The notes under the pieces: model-generated | Told to the model about the DNA's origin: nothing | Databases searched by the model: none | What the model saw: only the letters and a program-made list of their open reading frames with translations | Translations under genes and position numbers: made by a program | Origin: Bryum argenteum | Taxonomy: Eukaryota; Streptophyta; Bryopsida; Bryales; Bryaceae | DNA: 64,000 nt | Assembly (NCBI GenBank): GCA_037043015.1 | Contig: CM073322.1 | Location: 8,567,601 to 8,631,600 of the forward strand | Direction: 5' to 3' | Part shown: one piece after another, positions 46,267-58,890 of the stretch | Numbering within the stretch: the first letter of the stretch is position 1 | How the letters are laid out: the number at the start of each line of letters is the position of its first letter

Positions 46267-47585
46267 GATAGAGCATGTTCTATTCAAGGAAGCTCTTGTT
46301 TTAAAGTTTTCAAACATGGAGCATGCTTTACCATTGCAAGCCAATTATGTGAATATAATATAGTTTTTCATAAATTTCTTTTACATAAGTAGATTTCATT
46401 GAAAAAATCTATGCATGTATAAATAACTCTAAAACATGATCAAGATAACAATTGCATACTCGCATTCAAGGGAATCACCCACTTACTATACAAGCATTAA
46501 AGTTAAACCCTTTATCAATAAATTTTGTGAAGTATAGTTTTCAACATTTTAATTTGGCATTTATATATAAAGGGGGCTTTTTGACATTCTTTTGAACATA
46601 AAAATATATGCTTGACGTACTAAATATTTGCAATCTTCTTTGATACATATTTGTATTAAAGAGTCTTAAAGAGAATAAATTATTCCCTCAGTGAATGGAG
46701 GAACTGCCTCTCCATAATCAAGCATTATTAAGAAATTTCTACCTCGTAGTTATTATAACCATTTTAAATGCATAATACGTAATTAATGAGAATGATGTTT
46801 TATGTTAAATGTAATGGAAATGCACTATGAAGTGATGTAAGATTTCTTTTGGTAAATTGATGAATGTTCAATATTAATGTACATGAAGGTATATTGAAAA
46901 CTTGAATACAAAGGTCATTTTCTGACATTAAAATGGGCATGCAAAGAATTATTGAAGAAGATATTTGAAGGGTGAGATCATGCTTTAGTAACTCCTACTT
47001 GTACCAAAAACAAAACTTGAAAATAAACAAATTCTCACTTTTTTGGTGAAATTTTGAAGTTAGTGCGATCTAATTAATATTAGGTAGATTTTGAGAATGA
47101 ACAAGCATACACTGTAGTTTTGAGCAGATTTCAGCATGCCCTAAAAGTGTTTAGAGAGCAATCTAAAATATCCATGATGAGTACATTGAAAATTATCCTA
47201 CAACACTATGACACTCACCCAAACCACACCTCCCATTACACCCAGAATTGAAGAGAAAGACCCACACAATATTACATCAAGTGAAAATCATTGGTTTGTA
47301 AAAGTAAGATGGCTCAAGCAAGGGGCCTCTTTTTTCAGAAATTTATTTATACCGGGCATAATAAAACAGTGATCCAATCCGAGAAGGGGTAAGAACTGCA
47401 ATAACAAGCGAGAGCCGGAGCAGCCAACCTCAAAAACTCCTTAGCTCACTCTAAGCCTATGTACAAAGTCCACAACAAAAAGAAAAAACGAACAACAACA
47501 ATACAATAACTATACCATGATGAAATCTAAAATCTCACATTCCCCATGAATTAAAATAAGGTGGTCAACGCTTCAAGGATGGTGC
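46267..47585. other. AT-rich intergenic sequence, includes 3' end of the MYB-CC gene
   Basis: No separate gene recognised. The MYB-CC transcript runs leftward into this stretch, probably ending within a few hundred bases of 47586. 46270-46360 repeats part of the 13750-13830 sequence (TTCCAAGCATGG-like, TTACCATTGCAAGCCAATTA). Confidence 0.45.
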
Positions 47586-50500
47586 TCAACGCTCCCAACC
47601 AAATGCATTGAGGTCAAGGTCTCCACCACGCGGAGTTGGGAGTCCATTGTTATGGAGGTTATGGCGATGGTTTAGGTCGAGGTGAGTGGTACCTTCGAGC
47701 TTCACGGTCGTAGGGCTTGCCCGTGTGGTACCATTGTTTTGGTAATGGTGGTTGTGATTGTTGCCGTTGTTGTTGTGGTGGTTGTTGTTGTCAGTGAAGA
47801 TGGAAGGGATGGCGCCGCGACGAGGTGTAGGCCGCTCAAGTGCAATTGTTGTTGTAGCATCTACCACTCCGTTTGCATGAGGTGAGCCATGGTCATTGTT
47901 CATGTTGCCATTCATGTTGTTCGTGTTCTTATCACCACCTTCTGCAAAACAAACATTAAGACACTACTCTTAGAACCTACAGAAAAATTAGTTACAATAT
48001 GCATAATTCCTCTTACAAAACCATGTCGTATTGTACTAACATCAAACTTTCTTGCATCACAACAACTAGCAGTAAAACTTTCTTCTACAAAGACTAAGAT
48101 TGAGCAATAATGACTTGTACTTCCCCAAGAGACAACATTCACACACCAATTTGTTCTCTCATTTAAACATGAACTTCAATACAGTTTATCATCATCAAAT
48201 TAAAAATTGTAATGTAATCAATATTTGAGCTAAGTTCCGAAAGTTTCAATAAACTCTGTACTAACAAAACTACTAGTCACATGCTCTTAGAATATAAAAA
48301 CAAGAATCAAATCACATCAAGTAGTGATATAAAAAAATCCTCCCACCAAGCTTTGAAAAATAAATAAATATAAATAAATAAAATTAAATTTTAAAAAAAT
48401 AAATTTAAAGAAATATGTATATGTTACAAATCGGGAAGACAAACCAAAACGTGACATGTATGTAATAACGTGATATTAAAGAGTGAGAACTAGAAGGAGA
48501 AACAAGACCCAGAGAGTGATATAAGGGAGTAACATACCTGGAGCAGGTGGGGGTTGATCACCACCACCGCCGCTATCCTCATGAATGCTGGTGAGGTTGC
48601 TCTTCTGCGGCATAGTCTGGTTGTTGTTGTTGTTTCCTTGCATGCGGTTTTCAGATGCATGGTTGCTGTTGTTGTTGTTGGTGGTGGTGGTGGTGTTGTT
48701 GTTGAATAGCTCAGGAGGGTTCAACCCAGTCAGATGTGGGGGTGTCTGTAAGGAAGAAGCTGCTGCGCCATTGGGAGCAGCAGTGACGAAGGAGGAGGGA
48801 TCGCTGATCACTTTGTTGGCCAACTCCGTGAGCTCCGCGTGCGCCGCTTTCAAGTCCGGCGACGTCGCCGTGTGCCCCGCCAATGTCTCTTTCGCCTTCT
48901 CCAGTATTGTCTGCAAGTACTTCCCTTGCGCCTCTATTCGCAGCTGCAAGTTCCTTTGCACCTGCACCACTCCCCAAATCCCTCAGCATCAACAATCCCA
49001 TTATAAAAGCAAGCATGTGTCGCATTTTCTTCATGAGAAGGAATGTATCTGAGTGGGTTGCTCATAAAAGAGTACCCTAAAAGTAAGGATATTTAGAGAA
49101 TGTGACACTTTTTATGTTAGTGCGCACGCTTTTAATGTTGTTAAAAATGCAGAAGGGTTGGGCGTACCTCAAGTTGCTCTTGAAGTCGACGTTGGACTTC
49201 CATTTGCAGACGAATGGCTTCAGTGATCTGTATGTTACTGCAAACAAACATATGACCGTGAGACTTTGAAATGGATACTGAAGGTAATCGAAGTTGGTTC
49301 ATCTAATCTCATGTTGTGATGATAGACGTACTCTTGAGGATTCTGCGATGTGGGAGTAAGTGGACCATCAGATGCACCGTTACTTGTTCCTTGCATGTCT
49401 GAAGATCCTGCAAAGCATATCATCGGTGGGTTGAGTGGCGACGATCAATAGTGCTCCCTATGAATGTGATAAAATGCAAGTTAGGGTGATCATTTTTCTT
49501 TTACCATGACTACCGTCCTTGTTGGCTTCATGTACACTGGAGTCTCTATGAAGCTGTTTTCCAAGTCGGTATTTCTGTGCAATTTCAAGATCAAGACTAG
49601 GGTTAGCTTTCGAACAAATTGCGAGATGCAAAGGAAACGAGTTCGCTCGAAACCAAGTTTTAAAAGAGCCAAATACGTAATTCTTTCGTTACTAATAAGG
49701 AGTTCGCAGAGAAGAGTAAAAGACATGAGTGGCTCACCTGAAGATGGCTTTTCAAATGGTAAAGCGTGAGACCCTTCACTCCCATAACCCTCATCACAGA
49801 TTTCGGCGTCGCCTCTGTCAATCAATGTCAACCACCGTGTTAGACCTTCAATCGAAATTAACCCTCTTCTGAGATTCATGATAAATCAGCAATATGCAAA
49901 AGAATGGAACAGTACTGCTCGAAACTAGTCTTTGCTTGAATACTACACTAAATCAGCAATCTAGGATGATTTCAGTCGCCGAAAGCACAGTGTCAAATGG
50001 GGCACAAATCCCAAAGATTAGATCTATGAGGAGAAAATCCCCTGATTAGTGGTGAATATCAGATCTCAGCTCTAGATTTCTTCTCTTGGCCAACTCTACA
50101 GTACGAGCACTTTCATAAAACCTATAAAAATATGCTATCGTGCACCGCACAAAATATCAATTCTAGGCCAATTCCTTTGAAAACGAAGCGAAGGACATTG
50201 TCGATTAACACCGCCGCTTCGAGTGGCTCTCATTGGTGGGGTCAATAGCTTATTACAGTAATCACACTCGAAATACAGTAGTACAATACTCTAGGTCTCA
50301 ATTGAAAGAGTGCCATATGAGTCTGTGATTGCAAATTACGAGACAAGAAAAGCTGATGTTACCAACACGATAGGGTAAAATCCTTCGGGCAAGCAAACAA
50401 GGGCATTCAAATTCTAGATCCATTTCTATGAAGAGGAATACGATTGAGTTTCTGTAAACATCAAAACAGTAGAATCGTGGTTGAATTATTCAAACATTTC

Positions 50501-51123
50501 TGTATTCGTATCAAGAAGGCCTCCAAAATGGTTACTCTTGGTAGATTTTGAATTCTAACTCCATTCCTGAAAGAGATGATGCGAATTACGATAGACCGAG
50601 ACAAGAAAGCTGCTGCTACTGAAACAGTCATGGTTAAATTCTTCGGCCACTTCTGTAAGCAAACAAGGTCCTTGAAAAAGATACAAATTACTGACAGAGT
50701 AACAAGATGCTACCCGATTACAGATTATTAAACATCAAGACAAGAAAAGCTGCCGTTCTTTTTATACTTCGGTCATTTCTGTATTCGTATCAGCACACAC
50801 GGTCCTCAAAATGGACTCTGAATCCCTTTCCCTTTCTAAAAGAATGCTCCACTGAAGGATTACTTAATTCTTTGAGCATTTGTGAGAGAGAAAAGCTTGA
50901 GAGCAGACTTACTATCAGCGCCACCGAGCTGCGAGACAGCTTCCACGAAGCGTTCATGAAGCTCCGGCGTCCAACGGAGGCGAGGCTTGGGATCCACAGG
51001 GCTCACTTCACCAGAGGCAATACAAGCATACGGGGACTGTAACAACCGCTGGTCGGGCGGCATTTGGAGCGTCTGTCGGTGCGGAACCAAGGCCAAGCTC
51101 GAGTATTTCTTCATCTGGTACAT
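47586..51123 (-). CDS. MYB-CC (PHR1/PHL-type) transcription factor, seven coding exons, 427 aa
   Basis: Nuclear DNA-binding regulator of the plant MYB-CC family, whose members include the phosphate-starvation regulators and bind as dimers. Exons on the minus strand: 51123-50913, 49814-49738, 49574-49505, 49407-49332, 49237-49168, 48961-48538, 47941-47586; all GT-AG, phases closing to 1284 nt. Residues 46-103 form the MYB domain (KPRLRWTPELHERFVEAV, MRVMGVKGLTLYHLKSHLQ, KYRLGKQ). About 148-194 is the coiled coil (ITEAIRLQMEVQRRLQEQLE, LQLRIEAQGKYLQTILEKA). The C-terminal half is rich in Asn, His and Thr and ends DLDLNAFGWER. An in-frame stop lies just before the ATG, fixing the start. No lesion is seen, so it looks functional. 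It cannot be placed in a particular subgroup from sequence inspection. Confidence 0.95.
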
Positions 51124-52830
51124 GATGTTCAATCAAATTCTGCGGTACTCTACTAGTGTATGGTATTGTATGATAATAAAATCCTTTTTTCTGGATGATG
51201 ATGATGAGGCTTTTGCGCTTTTGAGAGTTCGGAGAGTCGATGGATTCCAAGCCCAATCCAAACTTCTTTTCTTAAGGAACGCCGAACATCTAAGAGATCA
51301 CCTCGCCGAAGTGCAGAAACACATAGTTTTTCCCGAACTTGAACACAGGCTGACTGTTGGGAGCTATTGTGATGTCCTTGATGATGGGGCTCTCACAACA
51401 TTGCAGCCGAAAGTATTGATCAAATAATCTCTGGAATAGGGACGCAAAGAGCAGAGTGATATAAAGACCATGACAGCGCCTGTAATGTACCATATAGGGT
51501 TCCCAAAGAGTCTGTTTAGCATCCACCACTTTCAGAATACTGCTTTGCTTGCTTCGAAGTGATGAGCAAGTGATGAGCTATGGGTAGTGAAGAATTGGTC
51601 GAGGATTGTCTTTCACACGGTCCTGCTAGGAAACCATGACGAAGTTGGAAAAAACTCCACAAGCTCTTTACGATCACATCAACAGCAGCGAATCGAACTC
51701 CCAAATGATGCAACCGCTTCCTGCACACAGTTTCGTACCACAATTCAGAACAAGAACGCAGTCTATGAGTGGGTATGGAGTGTGAGAATTGGCGACAACC
51801 GGTTGTGTAAGCAACTAGGGTAAGATACTACCTCGTTGTCGGTGATGCTCCATATCTAAGTCGCTAAACAAAACTCAGAAAGTAGCAATACAAACAAGAG
51901 TCGAGAGACTTAAAAAGGCTTTTAACTGTTTAGCATCCTACGTGCTAAGTGGGTATTCTGGTCCACACGAAGTTCGGCGCTGTCATAATCGTATACCAAC
52001 ACTCAACAGAAAAAAGCGAATCTTCTACTTCTGCCATTGACTCGTAATCGTCTGCGAAACCAACTTAGAGACCTAGAAGCTTGCAATCGAAGGAGTTGCA
52101 GCGTGAGTTGACGGAATTGATGACTTAATAACATTGCAGATCTACAAGAAGCCGATACAAACAAATTGTGCACAAGATAGGAGCTGTCGGTAATGAAACT
52201 TCCAACGCACTCAACCTCGAAGAAAGCAACAAAATGCAGTCATTTCCAGATGACAAAAAATGCACAACCTTAAATCAATTAACAACAATAGAAGACGATG
52301 GCTGGCTGGCTGGCTGGCTACCTGTGCAGCAAGCTTGCTGTCGATGAAAGAATTGTGCGATGATGACCACACCCGACCTCCAACCAAAAATTGCGCAGAA
52401 GCAATGCACACACACTACCGAAAGCTTGAACTACCTTTTTCGGTTGAAACTTTCAAACTAAAACACAACGCCGAACGACCCAACCCCGAGAAATCCGCCT
52501 TCGTTTAGATCCTCTCTGAGCTCACAACCTGCAGTCGTGGCAATTCAAACCTCAATGGCGATGGCTTGTGAGCAATTGCAGATGGTGCAAAAGAGAGCGA
52601 GAGCGAGAGGGGAGCGAAAAAGAGGTGAGAGAGGGGAGATGGAGAGGAATATGAAGGGAGAAGAAAAAGGGAGGATTTGGCGACAAGAAGAATCTGGGGA
52701 GGGGATGGCGAGGAGCTGGAATATGCCAGGGTCTTGGAGGGGTCTGCCTCTGCCCTGCTTTGAGCCGCCGTGTCGTTTCTGCCACGCTTCATTACACCAC
52801 TCACTGCATTGAGACGACGACGACGGACCA
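51124..52830 (-). promoter_or_regulatory. 5' leader region of the MYB-CC gene
   Basis: No conserved protein is found on either strand. On the minus strand 52570-52690 is strongly CT-rich, as at many plant transcription starts, so transcription may begin near 52.6-52.8 kb with one or more leader introns between there and the ATG. A TGGC repeat lies at about 52300-52318. Confidence 0.35.
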
Positions 52831-53446
52831 GTCTACAGTAACCACCAACAAAAACAACAACAACAAAAAAAAAAATAACCCCCCAAAAACAGTGAAAAAA
52901 GCAAAGGAAAGGGGGGTCTATCGTTAAGTTTCAACTTACAACTGTTACTGTAGCTCCAGACTGTCAGTCTGTCTGTCTGTAGAGCCCCCTTTTTTGGCCC
53001 ATGATTTGAAATTTTCTGTTCCGTTTGTTGCGTTTTACATCCAAGCGCATGCACATGGTGGTTTTTTCGGTGTAAACATTCTTTAGGCAAAGCCGGAAGG
53101 ACAAAATGCAGTTCCCAGTCCCGCGGGAGGGAGTCAGTGGTCGACTCTTGGTTTGGTGGGTATCAAAATAGGATCGATCCTCGGTTCACCTTTCAAGTAG
53201 AATGTTCCTCCGTCTCCTTCTCCTCTTGCCTTGGAATGTTCCTCTTGTTACCCCCAATGGCCATATTCCTCCTCAATGGCTTGTAGCATGTTGTAAAATT
53301 CAATTGTGGATCTTTCCATGCATGTTAGAATATTCTTTTAGTTGCGTTTGCGTAAGTAGTTGTGTTTTTTTTAGTACGGTTTGATAATTGATAGGTTTAT
53401 GTGGAGTTTATTGAGAATTTTTTTTTAATAATATTTATTTATTTAT
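52831..53446. other. Upstream intergenic sequence of the MYB-CC gene
   Basis: Contains simple repeats (CAA-type near 52845-52870, TCTG at about 52965-52980). No further gene recognised. Confidence 0.4.
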
Positions 53447-53450
53447 CTAA

Positions 53451-54014
53451 CCCCTTGATGCTTCTTGAGACTCTAAATGTGTTTTTGCAATTTTGGGCAG
53501 CTTAAATGAAGTAGTTGTGTTTAAGGTTTTTATTGTATGCTCTTTATATTGCAAAGTGTGTATGGTAAGATTTGCAAAGTCATATTCTAATTTTTGAGTC
53601 TTCTAGGACATTCCTTGGGTTGCGAGTTGAAATGGGGTATCTTTAAAAAGTTTGACATTTTATTCTTTTTTTTAAAAAATATGTGTATAACTAAACCATT
53701 GCTTGAGTTTTGAAGTAACCCAAGTCAAAAAGTTTATGGAATCTACAAGGGCAGCTTTCAAAAATTTCAAAACCAATCTTCACAATGTCCACACAAACTT
53801 GGGAGACAAACTTTGGGTGTTATGATTTCTCAAATGGTAAACATTCAATGGTCAAGTAACTGGAATAGTTTTTGGTACAAGATCAAACTTACGATTGGAA
53901 ATTTAAGAAAAAGAATGAAAATTTGATCCACATCTCCCCACTCGTAGTGCATAGAGGTCAAAAATCAAGTTTTGAAGTTTCAAGTTCTCAGAAAACACCA
54001 AGAAGCTCAAGGGG
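53451..54014. mobile_element. TTAA-type element, 564 bp
   Basis: It starts CCCCTTGATGCTTCTTG after CTAA and ends CAAGAAGCTCAAGGGG before TTAA (54015-54018); the ends are inverted copies with one or two differences. The interior is collinear with the left part and centre of 62149-63410, including CTCAAATGGTAAACATTCAA, the unoccupied form of the SINE insertion site there. Confidence 0.75.
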
Positions 54015-54018
54015 TTAA

Positions 54019-54713
54019 CGGGTTGTAGGGGGACATAACTTGGTTGTGATGTTGTTTGGGCTCCCTCCTTATAAAGGCAAAGTTGAAGTCCAAATAAGAA
54101 AATTTGCATGTATGTTGAACTATTCATGAACGCCCTAAGCAACCATATTTGATAAAAACCTTGATGGTATATGTCCCTTGTAGGAATATGCCAAAACCAA
54201 ATATTCATGGATTTTTGTTTTAATGGGGTCAACTTTAGAAAATTGTTTCAAGTAGTCCTCCCATATTCTTCTTTGACTAAGTATTTGTGAATTTCATTCA
54301 CATAACCAATTATTGGGCATTCCTTTCCTCAAAATTATAACCTTCATAACAATGTACTGAGATTGGTCTTCCACTAATGAAATCTCTTTATTACCTTTCA
54401 TTATCAAAACTAAAAGTAGATTGTTAAAAAAAACGTTACAAATGCTCCACGATAAATCAACCTACTTTTCACAAAGGTACCAAAAAACCTTAAAACAAAA
54501 TTATTCTTCAATTTCTCTTTCTTGACAAGAACCAAGAAAAGGAAGTGATTGAAGTGATGGGGGCTCGTAATGTCGACCACCACATTCTACCCTTTATTAT
54601 CGCTTTCCTAATTTTCTTCGCTGTTTGTTGACCCTCATTACCATATTCACCTGTATGTAGTGTCAACCCCGAAAGGACTCAATAGTCTTCTACCAATGAA
54701 CCTTTGTCCGGTG
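54019..54713. other. Intergenic sequence, nothing recognised
   Basis: No gene or complete element seen. Confidence 0.4.
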
Positions 54714-54796
54714 GGCATTGGCTCATTGTCAAGACAAATAGACACTCTATTCACGCCGACCTCGAAAGAGGACCGAAGTCCATATTTATCTATCTC
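54714..54796 (+). mobile_element. SINE 3' fragment
   Basis: Matches the SINE end (ACACTCTATTCACGCCGACC, then a GACCG block and a TATCTATCTCTC tail). Confidence 0.5.
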
Positions 54797-54924
54797 TCTA
54801 GCTTTCAACTACATAATAAAACATGCCTTATATCCTACACTTACAAGCACAACTAGTTCAAGTTGTGGTCAAAATGTGAACTTTCTTCGCAAGATTTGAT
54901 ATTTCTTAGCAGTTGGTATAAAGA

Positions 54925-55217
54925 CATGGTGGACATCTGCGTCACCACCATAATCCACCCAACTATGGTGAGGGGTCCTTGCACCTTGTTGTATGGATAC
55001 CTCAAAGCCCTTTGGGGGGATACTATGTCAAGTATCGTCAAGGCACTAGTAACTACCCAGAAACTAGTGTAGTCATAGTGTCCAGCCTCGAAAGAAGGAA
55101 GTAGTATTGTCCAAATTTTCCCTTGACAAGTAAACATGGGGTTAGTAGCATTAAGAATGAACACTTCATTCACGCCGACCCCTTAGAAAAGAACTAGAGT
55201 TTCTATCTATCTATTTG
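54925..55217 (+). mobile_element. SINE lacking its tRNA-like head
   Basis: Follows the body of the 62558 copy from CACCACCATAATCCACCC to the tail TTTCTATCTATCTATTT. The 5' head with the promoter boxes is missing. No target duplication found. Confidence 0.65.
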
Positions 55218-55304
55218 GAAATTTGCGTGAAAAAATCATCTTACTTCCATTACTTGTAAGATTTATTCTTAGAAAAAAAAATTTAAAAATAAATAAATAT
55301 ATAT

Positions 55305-55308
<4 letters not shown>

Positions 55309-55343
<35 letters not shown>
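55309..55343. repeat. A-run of about 35 bases
   Basis: Uninterrupted A, preceded by an AT-rich TATATATTTAA stretch. It may be the trace of a polyadenylated insert, but no source element is seen. Confidence 0.9.
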
Positions 55344-55345
<2 letters not shown>

Positions 55346-55646
55346 TTGCCGACGACCACATTCCACTCCTTTATTATTGTGCTCCTGGAATTCTTCGTCG
55401 TGTAGTAGGCCTTCACTCCCAGATTTGGCTTTCCGGAACATGCGCAGCATTTTAGCATTTTGGCATTTTGGAATCATATGTAGATTCTACTTTGGCTTGG
55501 ATTATTATTATACCTTGCCTGCCACTCCGTCCCTAAAAGCCATCCATTATAATACTATTACCTAAAGGTGGACCTCATTAATGCTTCAAGAGGACTCCAC
55601 CCCTCCACCTCACCTCGCCCCCAAAGGAGGCCCCTCAAAGCGCCTA
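55344..55646. other. Intergenic sequence, nothing recognised
   Basis: Short stretch between the A-run and the next MITE. No gene or element recognised. Confidence 0.35.
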
Positions 55647-55905
55647 AGGGTTCGCAGCAGCTACCAAGAGGATGAAGATGAGGATGAGCGTTGGATGGGG
55701 AGGGGTAAAGGAGCCCCCTAATTTTTTAGTGTATTGGTTTAAATTGCCAAGGAGTAGGCTCCTAGAGTAATTTGGGGCCGCACGGCCCATTTCTGAATTC
55801 AAAATCATCAAAAATGGCCTTGGGGGGGTTCAAATTAAAATTCCAGGGATGGGAGGGAGGATGGGGTGGCACTTTCTCATCCTCTTGGTAGCTGCTGCAA
55901 ACCCT
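55647..55905. mobile_element. Foldback MITE, 259 bp, probably MULE-like
   Basis: Ends are inverted copies over about 28 bases (AGGGTT(C/T)GCAGCAGC, then ACCAAGAGGATGA). The interior resembles the MULE-like MITE at 10214. A target duplication is not clear. Confidence 0.6.
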
Positions 55906-55946
55906 CACCCCCTCAACGCAACGTCAAAACGTCTCTTATAGTTTAA

Positions 55947-56181
55947 CCCTTAAACGTCAAACCCAGCCCGAGGGGTTGGGTTTTTTTTTTAGAGAATCTT
56001 GCTCATAACTTACACTCCATTATACCAAATGGAATTTTTAAAATTCCAAACTGAGCACCTTAAAGAGATCTATACTTTCTTAGAATAGAGCTCACGCAAA
56101 TTAAAAATAGAATAATGCTAAAAGTGGAGTTTTAAAAGAGATTTTGGGTGTGGTATCAGGACAACATATGACGTTTAAGGG
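55947..56181. mobile_element. TTAA-type MITE, 235 bp
   Basis: Inverted ends CCCTTAAACGTCA / TGACGTTTAAGGG, 13 bases exact, flanked by TTAA (55943-55946) and TCAA (56182-56185). Just outside the left end is an inverted copy of the repeat unit found outside the right end. Confidence 0.75.
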
Positions 56182-56182
56182 T

Positions 56183-56460
56183 CAAGAGACGTTTCCACTA
56201 TAAGAGACGTTTAAGAACATTTACACTTTTAAGAAACATTCACACTATAAGAGACGTTTAAGAACATTTACACTATAAGAGACGTTTAAGATCATTTACA
56301 CTATAAGAGACGTTTAAGAACATTTACACTATAAGAGACGTTTAAGAACATTTACACTATAAGAGACGTTTGACATTTGAGAACGTTTAAAAACATTTGA
56401 GAACGTTTAAGAACATCTACACTATAAGAGACGTTCAAGAACATTTACACTTTTCTAATG
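56183..56460. repeat. 28-bp minisatellite, about nine units
   Basis: The unit is AGACGTTTAAGAACATTTAC followed by ACTATAAG. Some units are truncated or altered towards both ends. It starts directly at the right end of the 235-bp TTAA element and shares ACGTTTAAG with that element's terminus. Confidence 0.9.
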
Positions 56461-56474
56461 TCAAATGCACTTAA

Positions 56475-58735
56475 CCCCTAAAGTTGAAATTGACCACATT
56501 GTGGTTGATTTTCTTTTTGAAAAATAGGATGTTTTTGCAAAATCTGAAATTTTGACTGAATATAACTCAAGGTCTGTATGGTGGGATTTGAAAAAATTTG
56601 TTTGGTGGACTCACTAGACAATTCTAGACAAGATCATAAGGTTGGGTTTCTCAAAATTAATTCCAAAAAAAAAAATTTGTTCATGGATTTCAAATATGGA
56701 CATTTGGAAGTGCATAGTAGAGCTTTTCCTTGAGGAATTCAATTTTGTACAAATTTATATCATTTTTTTTATTTTTTTGATTTTATATATATTTTCTATA
56801 TTTTCTATTTTTTTAAAATGCAAGGGGTTACCCCAAAACGTAAACAAAAAAATACTCTGGTCAAGTTGCAAAGTATTTCCTCCCGAATCCCAGGAATTTT
56901 ATCCTCATTCTAAAAGTACTTCTTTATGGCAATCCTTAAAAGGTAAAAGTGATTCTTTGCTATTTTAGGAGACTTTGATGAAGAATCAAATTTTGGTATA
57001 TTGGAATAAAATTTTGGTATATTGAAATAAAATTTTGTATGGGTTTGTGTAATATACAACATGTTTGTGGTAGAATTTGCAAATTCGTCGGATTTCAATT
57101 TGTCAAATATTTCAATGCAAGTTTTCATTTAAGAGCCTCGGTAGGGCCTATTTTTAATTGATTTTTTTATTGTTTTCAAATTTTATTGTTTATAAATTCC
57201 TACCAAAGTTATTGAGTGGTCCAAGGGCACAGCCAAGGTATGGGTATCACTTTTTGTCAAGACTAATTAGGTGATTTTTGGTTGAAACATTCAACGTTCA
57301 TCATTTTTTTCCATTATTATCGATTACAAAGAGTACAAAATCATTTAAAAATATCATACATGTAATTGGGATCAAGATGCACATTTCTAAGAAAAAAATT
57401 ATTCAAATTTTTTATTTTTGGATCATTGAACCCTCCACAGTAAATTGCATATTGGTGGGATTTGCAGGCATCATGGTGCAAAAATCATTAATTGTTTATT
57501 TGTCAAACTAACTATTTCATATAATGCACAAGTATATGTAAGTCATATCCAAAAATGGTATCAAAATGTGATCATTTGATGTATCGAATGATCGTTTCTT
57601 AGGATTTTGTGTAATTAGGACACAACTTACTTTTTCAACTAAATACCTAATAAAAACTCTTAATATTCTTCAATGCGCATGATTTTTTATTTTTTTTGGT
57701 AGGCTATAAGTGCTGTAAATTGAAACCACATTTGGTGTTCTCATACTTAACTTTATTTAGAAGATGGACATGTTTGACACACTTGCATGAGCTGAAATTG
57801 TACTTGGGACAACTTTTTTGGACACCCTTAGCTTAACTGTACTTGGAAGTTGAAGCTCATACCATGTGTACAAGGGCAATATTCTAATTTTACAAGAGCT
57901 AATAAGTTTCCAAAAGTCTCCATGGACATCTTTAACTTAGTCATTTATATGGAAAAACATAGTGTATCTCTACAACAATACCCAAAATGTTTTGCATCAA
58001 CTTTCAACATTACGATCTCACAAATAATTTAGATCCAACGGCTGAATTTATACATATTATTTTAATTAGTAGCTAGGCCCAAGATCCTACAATTAAATTA
58101 CATTTTTTAATTTATTTTTTTTAGCATACCATAATTCTAACAAGGTGGTAGAATTTTGCAGTTTTAGGTTTGCAACTTCTAAAAACATAGAGATTTTAAA
58201 CATTTAACTCTTCAAGTTTCGAGGCTCAATTTTCACATTCTCCTTACAGTGGCCTCTTTTGATGCAAAGTGAATTTTTCTTTCTCAAGTTTCGACGTATG
58301 TTTTGACATATGTAAGTGTAGGACCTAGCACCTAGCTTATGCATACATACCAAATATTAAATTCAAGTTCCTTACCATTTGTGGGTTCTAATATTCAAAA
58401 TCTGAGTTTGTTTAGAGAGTAAGGAATTTGAAGTTATTAAAAATGAATTATTTTGGGCAAATTATGAGAATCACAAGGATGAATTACAATTATGGGCACA
58501 ATTTGAAATAAATGAGAAATACACTACAATTGTGGGTGAGTTTCAACATGCCATTTTTATTTTTTTTGAGAGTACATAGCTTCTAATTCATGAGGAATTT
58601 TGATGCAAGAATGGTCTTGTTAAGAAATACTCTAGGATTTGCAATTAGTTTGAGCTTCATAACTCAAAAATGGAGTAAATGCGACCAAAAGCAAAAGCCA
58701 CCCAACTAGGCCTCACATAACTTTGAGGGAGGGAA
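56475..58735. other. AT-rich sequence with diverged TTAA-element traces
   Basis: TTAACCCCTAAAG at 56471 and GGGGTTAC at 56824 may bound a very diverged member related to 53451-54014 (shared GTATGGTGGGATTTG-like block). The rest is unrecognised; no gene seen. Confidence 0.4.
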
Positions 58736-58739
58736 AAAA

Positions 58740-58890
58740 AAAGAAATAGGAACACCAGACCCTTGTGGGGTTGGCGTGAGTAAAATGCCAGTTGAACCTA
58801 CCTTTGATGATATGCCCACACGACATACCAACGATGACGTGGGACTACTAACCCCTCTTAGGGTGGACACTATAACCACAAGTAACCAAT
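58740..58890 (-). mobile_element. SINE fragment, minus strand, diverged
   Basis: Contains the minus-strand form of the SINE 3' half (CTTAGGGTGGACACTATAACC, preceded by a GGCGTGAGTAAA-like stretch). Head missing. Confidence 0.45.

Noticed and set aside
48585-49052. 155-codon plus-strand frame
   Set aside because: Antisense shadow of exon 6 of the MYB-CC gene; the Leu/Val runs are the complement of Asn/Thr codons.
52505-52812. Overlapping frames at the right end of the MYB-CC leader
   Set aside because: They come from a CT/GA-rich tract open in several frames on both strands, which fits a leader rather than a protein.
56183-56460. CRISPR-like array
   Set aside because: 28-bp units follow one another without spacers and the context is a plant nuclear genome; it is a minisatellite.
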